Shown here piece after piece: positions 8,074 to 17,412 of a DNA stretch of 64,000 nt; position 1 is the stretch's first letter; each line of letters begins with the position of its first letter. The position numbers and the translations under genes are program-made. The DNA is taken from contig NZ_CP087168.1 of the NCBI RefSeq assembly GCF_024748615.1, positions 4,650,001-4,714,000 on the forward strand, given 5' to 3'. The notes beneath the pieces are model-generated. The model was not told the origin of the DNA. It saw only the letters and a program-made list of their open reading frames with translations, and made no database searches. This DNA is from Pseudomonas sp. B21-048. Lineage in GTDB: Bacteria; Pseudomonadota; Gammaproteobacteria; Pseudomonadales; Pseudomonadaceae.

Positions 8074-9963
8074 TTAGAAGTTCACGCCAAAGCTGAGCGC
8101 AACGAAGTCGCGATCATCCACGGTGGTGTACTTGCCGTCGAAGAAGTTGGTGTACGCCAGGCTCGCGGTATAGGTGTTCTGATATTCGGCATCCAGACCC
8201 AGGCTCACCGCCTTACGACCTTCCTCGAAATTGCCACCAGGGCCAGGCGAGTAACCGCTCACGTCGTGGGACCAGGCCACGTTCGGCTTGAGGTTCACAC
8301 CGGCAAATACGTCGTTGTAATCCCAGATGGCACGAGCGCGATAACCCCACGAAGTGGCCGTAGTAAAGCCGTCGTCTTCACAATTGCGGCTGCGGTTGTT
8401 GGTAGCCGTACCTGCGCCGGCACCGTTGATGGTGCCGGTGTTGAGGATCGCCGAGCAGGTGTTGAGGCCGCCGGTAGACGGCAGTTCACCAGGCCCGTAG
8501 ACAGGGTCACGGCCATAACGGATGTCGGAACTGCTTTCCAGGCCGCCGACATGGGTCACGCCCACTTCACCCACCAGGGTCATACGGCTGGCGCCCATGA
8601 CCTGATCGAAGAAGTGCGTCAGGGTGGTCTGGAACTGGGTGATTTCCTTACGGCGATAGCCGTGCAGATCCTGACCCGGTACACCGGGGAGCAACGAAGC
8701 GTTGGTGAGGGCACCGCCCAATGGGCGCACGCCAGCGAACAGGATATCGGTGGAATTGAGCTGCACCGGCGCGTTCGGACGGTAGCTGAGCTCACCGCTC
8801 CACGCCGTACCGGTAGGCAAGGTGGTGGAGAAGCTCAAGCCATAGAGGCGGATGTCTTCCGGGTACTCGACGAAGTACTGGGAATTACCCGCGACCACCA
8901 GTGGCCCCAGCGCGCGGAACGCCGCCGGCAAAGCCGCCACGCCGTTGTAGACCGATTGTGGAGCCCCGGTGGCACTGAAGATCGGCGCCCGGCTGTGGTA
9001 GTTCATGAAGTACGCGCCAAACTCGGTATCGAGCGGATCGAACATGTACTTCAAGGACGCGCCCCACTGGCCGCTGTCCCGCGCATCGCGATCCGGACCA
9101 CGGCGTACCAGCACACCTTCCTCGTTTACGTCGACGCCCAGCCTGCCCAATGTAGGCAATGCCGCGGCCGGAATGGTCGAGCGCTTGTTCAGCACGCGCA
9201 GGTTGTTGTCGCAACCGTCGGCAATGATGTCTGGCTGGGAGAAAAAGGTACCGCAGTTATCGACAACCGTCTGGTCCCATTCCAGTTGATAAAAGGCTTC
9301 GGCCGACAGATTGTCGGTGAGGCTCTGGGACACGTAGAACATGTTGACCGGGATCAGACCTTCCTTGACCTCGGCACCGGGACGACGGAATGCGGACACG
9401 TCGATCGGGTTGATCGAGTTGATGCCACCGCCGATGAAAGTACTTTCACCCCAGCTCACAACCTGTTTGCCCAGACGCACGGAACCCGGCTGATCGGCAA
9501 TGGCGTAGTTGTGGTAGACGAAGGCATCGAGGATCTGGCCGCCGGAGGACTTGGCGCCTTCCTTGCGGTTGTTGTCGCTGATGTCCTTGAACTCGCGGCT
9601 TTCATCCTTGAGTTCAAAGTCGTACCAGTATTTGCCGCGGACGAAGACACCGGTATCGCCGTATTTCAATTCAAGGTCATGGATGCCCTTGAAGATCTTC
9701 GAAAAGGTTTCGCCGCTCTTGAAGTTGTTGTGACCGTCATCGGACGTCTGGGACAGGCCGTGGCCCCCGTTATTGACGCCGATGAGGTTCTTGTTGGGAC
9801 TCTGAGTAGACCAACTGGCGCCGATCGACAGGGATGAATCGAATTGACCTTCGATCTCACCGACGTTGAAACTGACGCCGAATGCAGGCCCGGCGAGCGA
9901 AGAGGCGAGACTGACCGCCAAAGGCAATTTTGCCCGGCGCCAGAACTGGTTTACTGATGTCAT
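8074..9963 (-). CDS. DUF1302 family outer-membrane protein
   Basis: A 629-residue exported protein with many alternating aromatic/polar stretches of a beta-barrel and a C-terminal Phe (ALSFGVNF), typical of outer-membrane insertion signals. The signal peptide is RRAKLPLAVSLASSLAG, cleaved near residue 33. The start is placed at an ATG preceded by GGAG eight bases upstream; a longer frame adds 29 residues without signal-peptide character and is not used. It is probably co-transcribed with the DUF1329 gene. Barrel form is inferred from composition; family membership is from recognised sequence. Confidence 0.85.
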   Translation of the reverse strand: MTSVNQFWRRAKLPLAVSLASSLAGPAFGVSFNVGEIEGQFDSSLSIGASWSTQSPNKNLIGVNNGGHGLSQTSDDGHNNFKSGETFSKIFKGIHDLELKYGDTGVFVRGKYWYDFELKDESREFKDISDNNRKEGAKSSGGQILDAFVYHNYAIADQPGSVRLGKQVVSWGESTFIGGGINSINPIDVSAFRRPGAEVKEGLIPVNMFYVSQSLTDNLSAEAFYQLEWDQTVVDNCGTFFSQPDIIADGCDNNLRVLNKRSTIPAAALPTLGRLGVDVNEEGVLVRRGPDRDARDSGQWGASLKYMFDPLDTEFGAYFMNYHSRAPIFSATGAPQSVYNGVAALPAAFRALGPLVVAGNSQYFVEYPEDIRLYGLSFSTTLPTGTAWSGELSYRPNAPVQLNSTDILFAGVRPLGGALTNASLLPGVPGQDLHGYRRKEITQFQTTLTHFFDQVMGASRMTLVGEVGVTHVGGLESSSDIRYGRDPVYGPGELPSTGGLNTCSAILNTGTINGAGAGTATNNRSRNCEDDGFTTATSWGYRARAIWDYNDVFAGVNLKPNVAWSHDVSGYSPGPGGNFEEGRKAVSLGLDAEYQNTYTASLAYTNFFDGKYTTVDDRDFVALSFGVNF

Positions 9964-10264
9964 CGACGCTACTCCATGTGCATTATTGTTATGGCTGAGT
10001 ACTTTTAAAAACGTTGTGGGTGACCGCAAGCCAAGTGGTTCCGACGTCACGCCAAAATTGCATCGCCCCGTTTTGTGCGTGCGCTCCGTTCTTAAAAATC
10101 CTTGAGCGGACTATAGCCAGCAGGTAGTAGTGCTTGATCCCTCTAAAGTGTGATTTGCAGCTGCCGGCCACTCTGGAACAGTCCTTCGCCAGTCCGACAC
10201 ACGTCGGCCCGGCAAGGATGGCTGAAAATTCGGATTTCACAAGTCAAGCGCTTGCTTGGTGGGT
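9964..10264. other. Intergenic region upstream of DUF1302 gene
   Basis: About 300 bp with no gene. A possible minus-strand -10 hexamer TATAGT lies at 10110-10115, some 150 bp before the DUF1302 start, but no convincing -35 accompanies it. This would fit a promoter that depends on an activator such as the MalT-type regulator nearby. No other signal was recognised. Confidence 0.4.
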
Positions 10265-10290
10265 CTGGCGCGCCGTTTTCGGCGCGCCAG
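10265..10290. terminator. GC-rich hairpin after the acyl-CoA ligase gene
   Basis: A perfect 11-bp inverted repeat, CTGGCGCGCCG, separated by four bases and 7 bp past the ligase stop codon. It lacks a U-tract on the minus-strand transcript, so it may be a weak terminator or an mRNA 3'-end stabiliser. Confidence 0.6.
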
Positions 10291-10297
10291 CGAACGC

Positions 10298-11980
10298 TTA
10301 AAGCGTCGAGAGGAAGGTACTGTTGTTAGCCTGCCATTCGGTGATGTCGACGCGGATACGCTTCTTGTCGAGCTTGCCGACACTGGTCTTGGGAATTTCA
10401 GTAACAATGGCGATCTGGCTCGGGATGGCCCACTTGCTCAGGTGCCCCTGTTCAACGAATGGCTTAAGGTGCTCCTTGAGTTCCTTGGCCCCGATCTCAT
10501 GCCCTTCCCTGACTATCAGCAGCGCAAATGGCCGCTCGCCCCACTGCGGATCGGCGATGCCCACCACTGCTACTTCGCGTACCGCCGGATGGCGGCTGAT
10601 CAGGTCTTCCAGGTCCAGGGAGGAAATCCACTCGCCACCGGTCTTGATCACGTCCTTGATCCGATCGCGAATGTCGATCACACCCATGCTGTCCAGGGTC
10701 GCCACGTCGCCGGTGTGCAGCCAGCCCCCGGCCCAGAGCTCGGCGCCCTTCTGCGGCTCGTTGTAATAACCCTCGGTGAGCCACGGTGCGCGCAGTACCA
10801 GTTCGCCCTGAGTCTCGCCATCGGCAGGCAGGAAATTGCCCTCGGTGTCGATGATCGCCGCCTCGACCAACGGCCCTGGTACACCCGCCTTGATCCGATA
10901 GGTTGTGCGTTCGTCTTCGGTGCCGGCCATCAACTCATCGTTAAGGTGCGCGCACGATACCAATGGCCCGGTTTCCGACATGCCGTAAGCGGCGGTCAAC
11001 TGAATGCCCTTGGCTTTGGCCGCTTCGTACAGCGCGCGGTTGAGCGCACTGCCGCCGATGACAATTTTCCAACCGCCGAAATCGGTATTTTGCGCCGACT
11101 TGGCATTGAGGATCATCTGCAGAATGGTCGGCACGCAATGGGAAAAGCTCACCTTCTCCTTGCGCCACAATTCCACCAGGTATTCGGGGTCGTAACGGCC
11201 GGGATAGACCTGCTTGAGCCCGAGCATGGTCGCCACATACGGCAACCCCCAGGCGTGCACATGGAACATCGGGGTGATCGGCATGTACACGTCGTTGGTG
11301 CCCAGCAGACGTACGCTGTCGATGGAACCCATGATGGTCGACACGCCCATGGTGTGCAGTACCAGTTGCCGGTGGGTGAAATACACGCCTTTGGGATTAC
11401 CGGTGGTACCAGTGGTGTAGAACGTGGTGGCGACCGAGTTTTCGTCAAAATCTTCAAAGTCGTACCGCGGGCTCGCCGCGGCCAGCAATTGCTCGTACTC
11501 GCCAATAAGGTTCGGCAGGTCGGCGGTTTTTTCCGGCAAGTCCGTCAACAGCAGGGTTTTCTCCACGGTGGTCAGGTGCCCGGCTATCGCCTTGTACAGC
11601 CCGACGAACTCGCTGTTGACCAGCACGAAGCGGTCCTCGGCGTGGTTCATGGTGTAAAGAATCTGTTCTGGCGACAGGCGCACGTTGATGGTGTGGATCA
11701 CCGCGCCGATCATCGGGATGGCAAACATGCATTCCAGGTAACGATGGCTGTCCCAGTCCATCACCGCCACGGTATCCCCGGCCTTCACGCCGGCCGCCGT
11801 CAGCACGTTGGCCAGCCGCGCGACCCGCTCGATCAGGGTCGGATAGCCATAGCGCAATTGATCGCGGTAGATAATTTCGCGGGTTTTTTCATAACGAGCG
11901 CCGGACATCAGCAGCCGTTTAATCAACAGCGGATACCGGTAAGCGCCCTCGGCTGGAGGAATAACGCGAGTCTGCAACAT
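10298..11980 (-). CDS. Medium/long-chain acyl-CoA ligase (AMP-forming)
   Basis: A 560-residue ANL-superfamily enzyme that activates a fatty acid to its acyl-CoA through an acyl-adenylate. The P-loop-like motif TTFYTTGTTGNPKG, the adenine motif AAYGMSETGP, the hinge/catalytic LHTGDVATLD and the C-terminal PKTSVGKLDKK with the adenylation Lys are visible. It resembles AlkK-type medium-chain ligases and PA3924. The start at 11980 has GGGA upstream; a frame extended by 16 residues is rejected. It stands upstream of the DUF1302/DUF1329 pair on the same strand, suggesting the envelope proteins handle a lipid or hydrocarbon that this enzyme activates (inference). Confidence 0.88.
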   Translation of the reverse strand: MLQTRVIPPAEGAYRYPLLIKRLLMSGARYEKTREIIYRDQLRYGYPTLIERVARLANVLTAAGVKAGDTVAVMDWDSHRYLECMFAIPMIGAVIHTINVRLSPEQILYTMNHAEDRFVLVNSEFVGLYKAIAGHLTTVEKTLLLTDLPEKTADLPNLIGEYEQLLAAASPRYDFEDFDENSVATTFYTTGTTGNPKGVYFTHRQLVLHTMGVSTIMGSIDSVRLLGTNDVYMPITPMFHVHAWGLPYVATMLGLKQVYPGRYDPEYLVELWRKEKVSFSHCVPTILQMILNAKSAQNTDFGGWKIVIGGSALNRALYEAAKAKGIQLTAAYGMSETGPLVSCAHLNDELMAGTEDERTTYRIKAGVPGPLVEAAIIDTEGNFLPADGETQGELVLRAPWLTEGYYNEPQKGAELWAGGWLHTGDVATLDSMGVIDIRDRIKDVIKTGGEWISSLDLEDLISRHPAVREVAVVGIADPQWGERPFALLIVREGHEIGAKELKEHLKPFVEQGHLSKWAIPSQIAIVTEIPKTSVGKLDKKRIRVDITEWQANNSTFLSTL

Positions 11981-12128
11981 AAGAGTCCCTTTTCTGACTG
12001 CACGGTCTTGGCTTTTAAAGCTAAGCACTCTAGAGCCCTTGAACGCCAGTCAAATCAGCCAAAGGGATGATTTGCACAGCCGTACAAATGCTAGCGTTGC
12101 GCCAGCATTTGCAGGAATTCGTCAGCCG

Positions 12129-13313
12129 TTACGCCGTTTTTCCTACGACAGCCTCGGATGGCGTTCGGGGGAAAAACACTGCGGCTACGAAGGTCAACGC
12201 TGCAAAACCCGCCAATATCAGGTAAAGGCCTACAAAACCTTGGCGCGGTTCGACGAACGAAATCAGCGGAATCGCACTGGCACTGGCACCGAACGATAAA
12301 CAGTAACGCAGCGCGAAGACTCGGGATTGCCATTGCGGTGCGACGAAGTTAGCGACCATCGCATCATTCACCGTGACCTGGCCAAACACCACGAACATGA
12401 ACGCCGCGCCCAGCGCTATCACAGCCCAGCCCTCGACATAGGCCAACCCGAACAACAGCGGCGCCTGGCACAGCGTCAACACGATGAACGGCCATTTCAG
12501 ACTGAAACAATGCAAGACCCGGCCGATGCTCAACTGCGCCACGGCGCCGAAGGCATACGCCAGGCTGACCACGACGCCAAGGATTTGCGGCGAAGCGAAC
12601 AAATCGTGCAGGCGTTCCTGAAACAGTTTCGGGTAGGTCATGGTCGTGGCGTTGAACACCACACCGCCGGTGGCGGTAGCCAAGGCCAATACGCCGAACA
12701 CCACGACCATGGAAATCCGCTGGCCAGCCGCACCTTTGAGCGGTGTGTGCGGGCGCTTCGGGATGGGCTCTTCACGCACCTGAAGCGCGAAACCGATGCC
12801 TAGCACAATCGCCACCACGCCCGGCAAAATGAACGCCGAGCGCCAGCCGAGCTGCGTCACCAGCAACCCGGTGATCAGCGCCGAAAACGCCACGCCGAGG
12901 TTGCCCCACATGCCGTTGATACCGATTTCCCGGCCCCGGTTCTGTGCATAAGCCACCAGCATCGCTGTGCCCACCGGGTGATAGATCGCGGCGAAAACCC
13001 CGATCAGCGTCAGGCCGAGTACCAACATCGGTGCGCTGCTGCTCACGCCGGTAAAGATCGCCGAGGCGCCAATGCCGAAAAAAAACACCAGCATCATTTT
13101 CCGTCGGCTCCAGTGATCCCCCAGCCAACCGGCAGGCAGCGAACAACCGCCAAAGGCAATGAAACCGCCGAGGGACAGGCTGATCAGCGCGGCATAGTCC
13201 AGCGCGAAGGCCTGGGTCATGCCGAGAATGGCGGCGGGAAAAATAAGCATGAACATGTGATCGATCACATGGGCTGCGTTTATGTAGCGGAGGACATTTC
13301 TGGACTGGTTCAT
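12129..13313 (-). CDS. MFS transporter (PA3926-like)
   Basis: A 394-residue major facilitator with about 12 hydrophobic segments and the loop 2-3 signature GWLGDHWSRRKM. The sequence gives no substrate. It is divergent from the AraC regulator gene at 13399, with 85 bp between starts, so the two probably share a control region, as do PA3926 and PA3927. The thiolase gene that lies between PA3924 and PA3926 in P. aeruginosa is absent here. Confidence 0.82.
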   Translation of the reverse strand: MNQSRNVLRYINAAHVIDHMFMLIFPAAILGMTQAFALDYAALISLSLGGFIAFGGCSLPAGWLGDHWSRRKMMLVFFFGIGASAIFTGVSSSAPMLVLGLTLIGVFAAIYHPVGTAMLVAYAQNRGREIGINGMWGNLGVAFSALITGLLVTQLGWRSAFILPGVVAIVLGIGFALQVREEPIPKRPHTPLKGAAGQRISMVVVFGVLALATATGGVVFNATTMTYPKLFQERLHDLFASPQILGVVVSLAYAFGAVAQLSIGRVLHCFSLKWPFIVLTLCQAPLLFGLAYVEGWAVIALGAAFMFVVFGQVTVNDAMVANFVAPQWQSRVFALRYCLSFGASASAIPLISFVEPRQGFVGLYLILAGFAALTFVAAVFFPRTPSEAVVGKTA

Positions 13314-13398
13314 CGCGGCACGCTTTACGTTGTAGTGAGCGGCTTATGCTAAGTTGGCGAAAAAGCGTATTCCTGACAAAAAAGTCATTGGATCTGAC

Positions 13399-14169
13399 AT
13401 GTTAATCAGCCATTTCCTGCACGGGCCGGTCAGCGCCTACCCGCGAGATTACGTGGACGGTGCTCACCAGCAATTGCATCAACACCGCGAAGCGCAGTTG
13501 CTGTACGCCGTTCGCGGCACCATGCGAGTGGTCACGGCACAAGGTGCCTGGGTCATTCCGCCGACCCGAGCCGTGTGGATTCCGCCCTGGGTGGCGCATG
13601 AGATTTTCATGTCGGGCGAGGTACGCATGCGGTCGCTGTTCATTGCCGCCGAACTGTCGCCGCCAACGCTGCAGCAGTGCTGCGTGCTGGCCGTCACGCC
13701 GTTGCTGCGCGAGCTGATCCTGCGCGCGGTGCAAGGTCCGCAACACGCGGAAAATTCATTGATTCAGCAGTTGATGCTGGAAGAGATCGCCAGCCTGGAA
13801 AACCTTCCGCTACACATTCCGATGCCCGAGGACCGACGCGTGCTGGGCATCTGCCTGGCGCTGCTGCGCGCACCGGACCATTCCAATACCCTGGAAGACT
13901 GGGCACAGCAAGTCGGCGCCAGCTCTCGAACCTTGGCGCGGTTGTTTCAGCAACAATTGAAGATGAATTTCAATGCCTGGCGTCAGCAACTGCGCCTGAT
14001 GGAAGCCCTGCCACGCCTGCTCGCCGGAGAAAGCGTGCAGAGCGTGGCGTGTAATCTGGGCTATGGCAGTGCTCGGGCGTTTAGCGCGATGTTTCGCCGT
14101 TTACTCGGGGAAAACCCTCGGGAATACCTGAGCGCGTTGAACACATTGAGCAAACTCAATCCCCCGTAG
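13399..14169 (+). CDS. AraC family transcriptional regulator
   Basis: A 256-residue regulator with an N-terminal cupin-like sensing domain (HQHREAQLLYAVRGTM, about residues 27-42) and a C-terminal double helix-turn-helix (TLEDWAQQVGASSRTLARLF, then SVACNLGYGSARAFSAMFRR). The start is taken at ATG 13399; a TTG 45 bases upstream would add a basic tail and has no better ribosome site. It probably controls the divergent MFS gene. The inducer cannot be read from sequence. Confidence 0.85.
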   Translation: MLISHFLHGPVSAYPRDYVDGAHQQLHQHREAQLLYAVRGTMRVVTAQGAWVIPPTRAVWIPPWVAHEIFMSGEVRMRSLFIAAELSPPTLQQCCVLAVTPLLRELILRAVQGPQHAENSLIQQLMLEEIASLENLPLHIPMPEDRRVLGICLALLRAPDHSNTLEDWAQQVGASSRTLARLFQQQLKMNFNAWRQQLRLMEALPRLLAGESVQSVACNLGYGSARAFSAMFRRLLGENPREYLSALNTLSKLNPP

Positions 14170-14182
14170 GCGTTCAGCGCGA

Positions 14183-14812
14183 TCAATGCATTTCGGTGAA
14201 CGCAAGTTTCACGCCGATGGCGATCAGCACCGCGCCCATGGTCCGGTCGAACCAGTGGCCCATGCGGGCAAAACCGGCGCGCACGCGCTGCTGGCTGAAC
14301 AGCATCGCCACGAGGCAAAACCAGGCCGCCGTCGCTGCGGCCAGATAAATCCCGTAACCGGCCTGTACCGCCAAAGGTGTTTGCGGGTTGATCACCACGG
14401 TGAACAGCGACAGAAAAAACAGGGTGGCTTTCGGGTTCAAACCATTGGTAACGAAGCCCGAGGTGAAGGCACCGCGCGCGGTGCGTTCGCCGGCTTCCTG
14501 GTGCAGATCATCCGCCACCGGTTTGGCCGGTTGCGCGCGCAGGGCTTTGTAGCCGATATACAGCAGGTACGCAGCGGCGGCCCACTTCAAGGCGTTGAAC
14601 AGCACGATCGACTGAGACACGATCAGCCCGATTCCCAGCAGCGAATAACCGACGTGCAGGAAAATCGCCGAGCCGACACCCAGCGCCGTCCAGGTCCCGG
14701 CACGGCGACCGTGGGTCACGCTCTCACGCACCACCACGGCGAAATCCGGGCCTGGGCTGGCGACGGCCAGCAGGTGAATCAGGGCAACGGTCAAGAACTC
14801 TGTCCAGTACAT
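14183..14812 (-). CDS. LysE/RhtB family amino-acid exporter
   Basis: A 209-residue inner-membrane protein with about six hydrophobic helices and the family signature ASPGPDFAVVVRESVTHGRR near residues 18-37. The length is typical of RhtB/LysE exporters, which expel amino acids or their analogues. The exact substrate is unknown. It converges with the AraC gene with only 13 bp between stops. Confidence 0.85.
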   Translation of the reverse strand: MYWTEFLTVALIHLLAVASPGPDFAVVVRESVTHGRRAGTWTALGVGSAIFLHVGYSLLGIGLIVSQSIVLFNALKWAAAAYLLYIGYKALRAQPAKPVADDLHQEAGERTARGAFTSGFVTNGLNPKATLFFLSLFTVVINPQTPLAVQAGYGIYLAAATAAWFCLVAMLFSQQRVRAGFARMGHWFDRTMGAVLIAIGVKLAFTEMH

Positions 14813-14867
14813 TGGGGCTCCTTTTGTGCAGGCCGATCAATAAAAAATTCTGAGGCCGACTTCACCT

Positions 14868-15012
14868 CTGTGGCGAGGGAGCTTGCTCCCGTCGGCCGAT
14901 CCGCGCCCGGGCGAAGCAGTCGTAAACCGCATGACACGTATGTCTGAAAATACACGGTCGCCTGGGTTGGGGCCGCTGCGCAACCCAGCGGGAGCAAGCT
15001 CCCTCGCCACAG
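14868..15012. repeat. REPIN (GTGGCGAGGGAGCTTGCTCCC family)
   Basis: Two inverted REP units, each built on GTGGCGAGGGAGCTTGCTCC, flank about 95 bp. The outer arms are near-perfect reverse complements. The internal spacer (GTCGGCCGATCCGCGCCCG..., GGGGCCGCTGCGCA) is shared with the copy at 23845. It lies between divergent genes. Confidence 0.92.
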
Positions 15013-15106
15013 GTTTTGGGCCAGACCAAGCAGTAAGTAGCTATTTGTTTCATCTGGTAGGCTCGACAGATTACGCCTTCAGTTCACTGCACAAAAGGTA
15101 CAGTTG

Positions 15107-16072
15107 ATGACGAACTCTCGCCGCGCCGTTTTTCTCGACCATCCGTCCCTGGACCTCGGCGATCTCGACCTCGACCCGCTACGCGAGTGCTTCAGCGACT
15201 TGCAGCTGTTCGCCCAGACCACGCCGGATCAGGTGGTCGAACACCTCAAGGGCGCCACTGTCGCCATCAGCAACAAAATCCTGATCAATGCGGCGGCCAT
15301 GGCGGCCAGCCCCGAGTTGAAGCTGATCCTGATCACCGCCACCGGCACCAACAACATCGATCTCGCCGCTGCCCGTGCTCACGGGATCACCGTTTGCAAC
15401 TGCCAGGGTTACGGCACACCGTCGGTGGCTCAGCACACGATCATGTTGTTGCTGAACCTGGCGACGCGCCTGGCCGATTATCAAAAAGCTGTCGCCGAAG
15501 GTCGCTGGCAGCAGGCGAAACAGTTCTGCCTGCTCGATTACCCGATCGTCGAACTCGAAGGCAAAACCCTCGGCCTGCTTGGCCACGGTGAACTGGGCAG
15601 TGCCGTGGCGCGGTTGGCCGAGGCGTTCGGTATGCGCGTGTTGCTGGGGCAGATTCCGGGGCGCCCTGCCCGGCCGGATCGCTTGCCGCTGAATGAACTG
15701 CTGCCGCAAATCGACGCCCTGACCCTGCACTGCCCGCTCAACGAACACACCCGCCACTTGATCGGCGCCCGCGAACTGGCCTCGATGAGACCCGGTGCTT
15801 TCGTGGTCAACACCGCGCGCGGTGGTTTGATTGACGAGCAAGCATTGGCCGACGCCCTGCGCAACGGTCACTTGGGCGGCGCGGCCACTGACGTGTTGAG
15901 CGTCGAACCACCGAGCGCCGGCAACCCGCTGCTGGCCCAGGATATCCCCCGGTTGATCGTGACGCCGCACAACGCCTGGGGCAGTCGCGAGGCGCGGCAG
16001 CGAATCGTTGGCCAGTTGACCGAAAACGCCCAAGGCTACTTCAGCGGTCAAGCGCTGCGAGTCGTCAGTTGA
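15107..16072 (+). CDS. D-isomer-specific 2-hydroxyacid dehydrogenase
   Basis: A 321-residue NAD(P)-dependent oxidoreductase, probably cytosolic, interconverting a 2-oxoacid and its D-2-hydroxyacid. Visible features are the nucleotide-binding GLLGHGELGS (about residue 150), a catalytic Arg in NTARGGLIDEQALADAL and a catalytic His in VTPHNAWGS. The closest class is glycerate/hydroxypyruvate reductase-like. The ATG at 15107 is preferred over an adjacent TTG, with AAAGG nine bases upstream. It stands alone between a REPIN and rsmC. Confidence 0.85.
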   Translation: MTNSRRAVFLDHPSLDLGDLDLDPLRECFSDLQLFAQTTPDQVVEHLKGATVAISNKILINAAAMAASPELKLILITATGTNNIDLAAARAHGITVCNCQGYGTPSVAQHTIMLLLNLATRLADYQKAVAEGRWQQAKQFCLLDYPIVELEGKTLGLLGHGELGSAVARLAEAFGMRVLLGQIPGRPARPDRLPLNELLPQIDALTLHCPLNEHTRHLIGARELASMRPGAFVVNTARGGLIDEQALADALRNGHLGGAATDVLSVEPPSAGNPLLAQDIPRLIVTPHNAWGSREARQRIVGQLTENAQGYFSGQALRVVS

Positions 16073-16105
16073 TAAACTGCGGCACTTTTTTTCCAGGAGC
16101 AGAGT

Positions 16106-17104
16106 ATGGATCCGCGCAGTGAAGTACTGCTTCGTCAGGCTGAGTTATTCCAGGGTTCGGTGCTGCTGGCCGGTTTGCCCGCCGATGATTTGCTGGGCCG
16201 CTTGCCCGATGCCCACGGCTGGTGCTGGCACGCCGGCGATCAAGCGGCACTGGACGCCCGTTTCGCCGAGCGCAGCCATTTCGGCGTGAATGCACCGGAG
16301 CGCGAGTTCGACAGCGCCGTGGTGTTTCTGCCCAAATCCAAAGACCTGACCGACTACATCCTCAACGCCCTCGCCTCTCGTTTGGCCGGCCGTGAGTTGT
16401 ACCTGGTGGGCGAAAAACGCAGTGGCATCGAAGGCGCAGCCAAACAGCTGAACCCCTTCGGTAAACCACGCAAGCTCGACAGCGCACGGCATTGCCAGCT
16501 CTGGCAGGTCACCGTGGCCAATGCACCAGAAGCCAAGTCGCTGGAAAGCCTGGCCCAGGAATATGAACTGCCACTGGCCGAAGGCCCGTTGAAAGTCATC
16601 AGCCTGCCGGGCGTGTTCAGCCACGGTCGCCTGGATCGCGGCAGCGCCCTGCTGCTGGAGCATCTGGACAAACTGCCGAGCGGCCACTTGCTGGACTTCG
16701 GTTGCGGCGCGGGTCTGTTGGGGGCGGCGGTCAAGCGGCGTTATCCACACAACCAGGTCACCCTGCTCGATGTCGACGCGTTTGCCGCCGCCAGCAGTCG
16801 CCTGACCTTGGCCGCCAATGGTCTGGACGCGGAAGTGATGACCGGAGATGGCATCGATGCCGCGCCTATGGGTTTGAGCGCGATCCTGAGTAATCCACCG
16901 TTCCATGTCGGCGTACACACCGACTACTTCGCCACCGAGAACCTGCTGCGAAAAGCGGCCAAACATCTGAAAAACGGCGGGGAACTGCGCTTGGTAGCGA
17001 ACAGCTTCCTGAAGTATCAACCGCTGATCGAAGAGCACTTGGGCGTGTGCGCGATCAAGGCTGAAGGACAGGGTTTCCGAATCTATCGGGCCAAGCGCGG
17101 CTGA
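16106..17104 (+). CDS. rsmC: 16S rRNA (guanine-1207-N2) methyltransferase RsmC
   Basis: A 332-residue enzyme that methylates N2 of G1207 in 16S rRNA within the small subunit. The N-terminal half is a degenerate methyltransferase fold used for RNA binding. The C-terminal half has the SAM-binding [12 protein letters not shown] (about residues 194-205) and the catalytic NPPFH (about 263). Length and layout match RsmC throughout. An AGGAG lies before the ATG. It is transcribed alone; a REP unit and a riboswitch follow. Confidence 0.92.
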   Translation: MDPRSEVLLRQAELFQGSVLLAGLPADDLLGRLPDAHGWCWHAGDQAALDARFAERSHFGVNAPEREFDSAVVFLPKSKDLTDYILNALASRLAGRELYLVGEKRSGIEGAAKQLNPFGKPRKLDSARHCQLWQVTVANAPEAKSLESLAQEYELPLAEGPLKVISLPGVFSHGRLDRGSALLLEHLDKLPSGHLLDFGCGAGLLGAAVKRRYPHNQVTLLDVDAFAAASSRLTLAANGLDAEVMTGDGIDAAPMGLSAILSNPPFHVGVHTDYFATENLLRKAAKHLKNGGELRLVANSFLKYQPLIEEHLGVCAIKAEGQGFRIYRAKRG

Positions 17105-17117
17105 AGATATTTTTGAA

Positions 17118-17151
17118 GGGCAAGTCGGATCGCCGCACCGCTGGCTCCTAC
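17118..17151. repeat. Single REP unit
   Basis: The segment CAAGTCGGATCGCCGCACCG then CTGGCTCCTA matches, as reverse complement, the left part of the repeat at 24697. It is an isolated REP unit between rsmC and the riboswitch. Confidence 0.7.
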
Positions 17152-17207
17152 GAAAAACGGCTCATGGGGCTTGCCCAATCGGATTTGCCTAGGCAGAATC
17201 CGCTCCG

Positions 17208-17404
17208 TCCTAGGGGAGTAGTCTCCCACGAGCGCCATGCTCGTCCGGCATACGTCAACATACTTGGTCCTCAGACCATGGCGTATGCGACCCAAGCGTC
17301 CGCACCAGACGGATCGCAGGGTTTGACAAGACCTATGACACGAACACCTTACCCGGGGCGGGAAGGCTGTACGTGTCATAGCCGTGTCGACCCGCCCCTT
17401 AGGA
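17208..17404 (+). ncRNA. yybP-ykoY manganese riboswitch
   Basis: The leader before the UPF0016 gene holds the hallmark GGGGAGTAG (17213-17221) and the conserved CGTCAACATACT as in the E. coli mntP and alx leaders, with paired elements between. The 5' TCCTAGGGG (17208-17216) can pair with CCCCTTAGGA (17395-17404), which contains the ribosome-binding AGGA of the next gene. Ligand binding could therefore control access to the start site. Family assignment is by motif; the pairing and the control mode are inference. Confidence 0.9.
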
Positions 17405-17412
17405 AAACCCTG

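Noticed and set aside
7759..9837. 692-codon plus-strand open frame opposite the DUF1302 and DUF1329 genes.
   Set aside because: It is a GC-driven antisense shadow. The minus-strand products have signal peptides, family motifs and ribosome sites; this frame has none.
10256..12070. 604-codon plus-strand frame opposite the acyl-CoA ligase.
   Set aside because: It has no domain or ribosome site, and the ligase motifs on the minus strand are complete.
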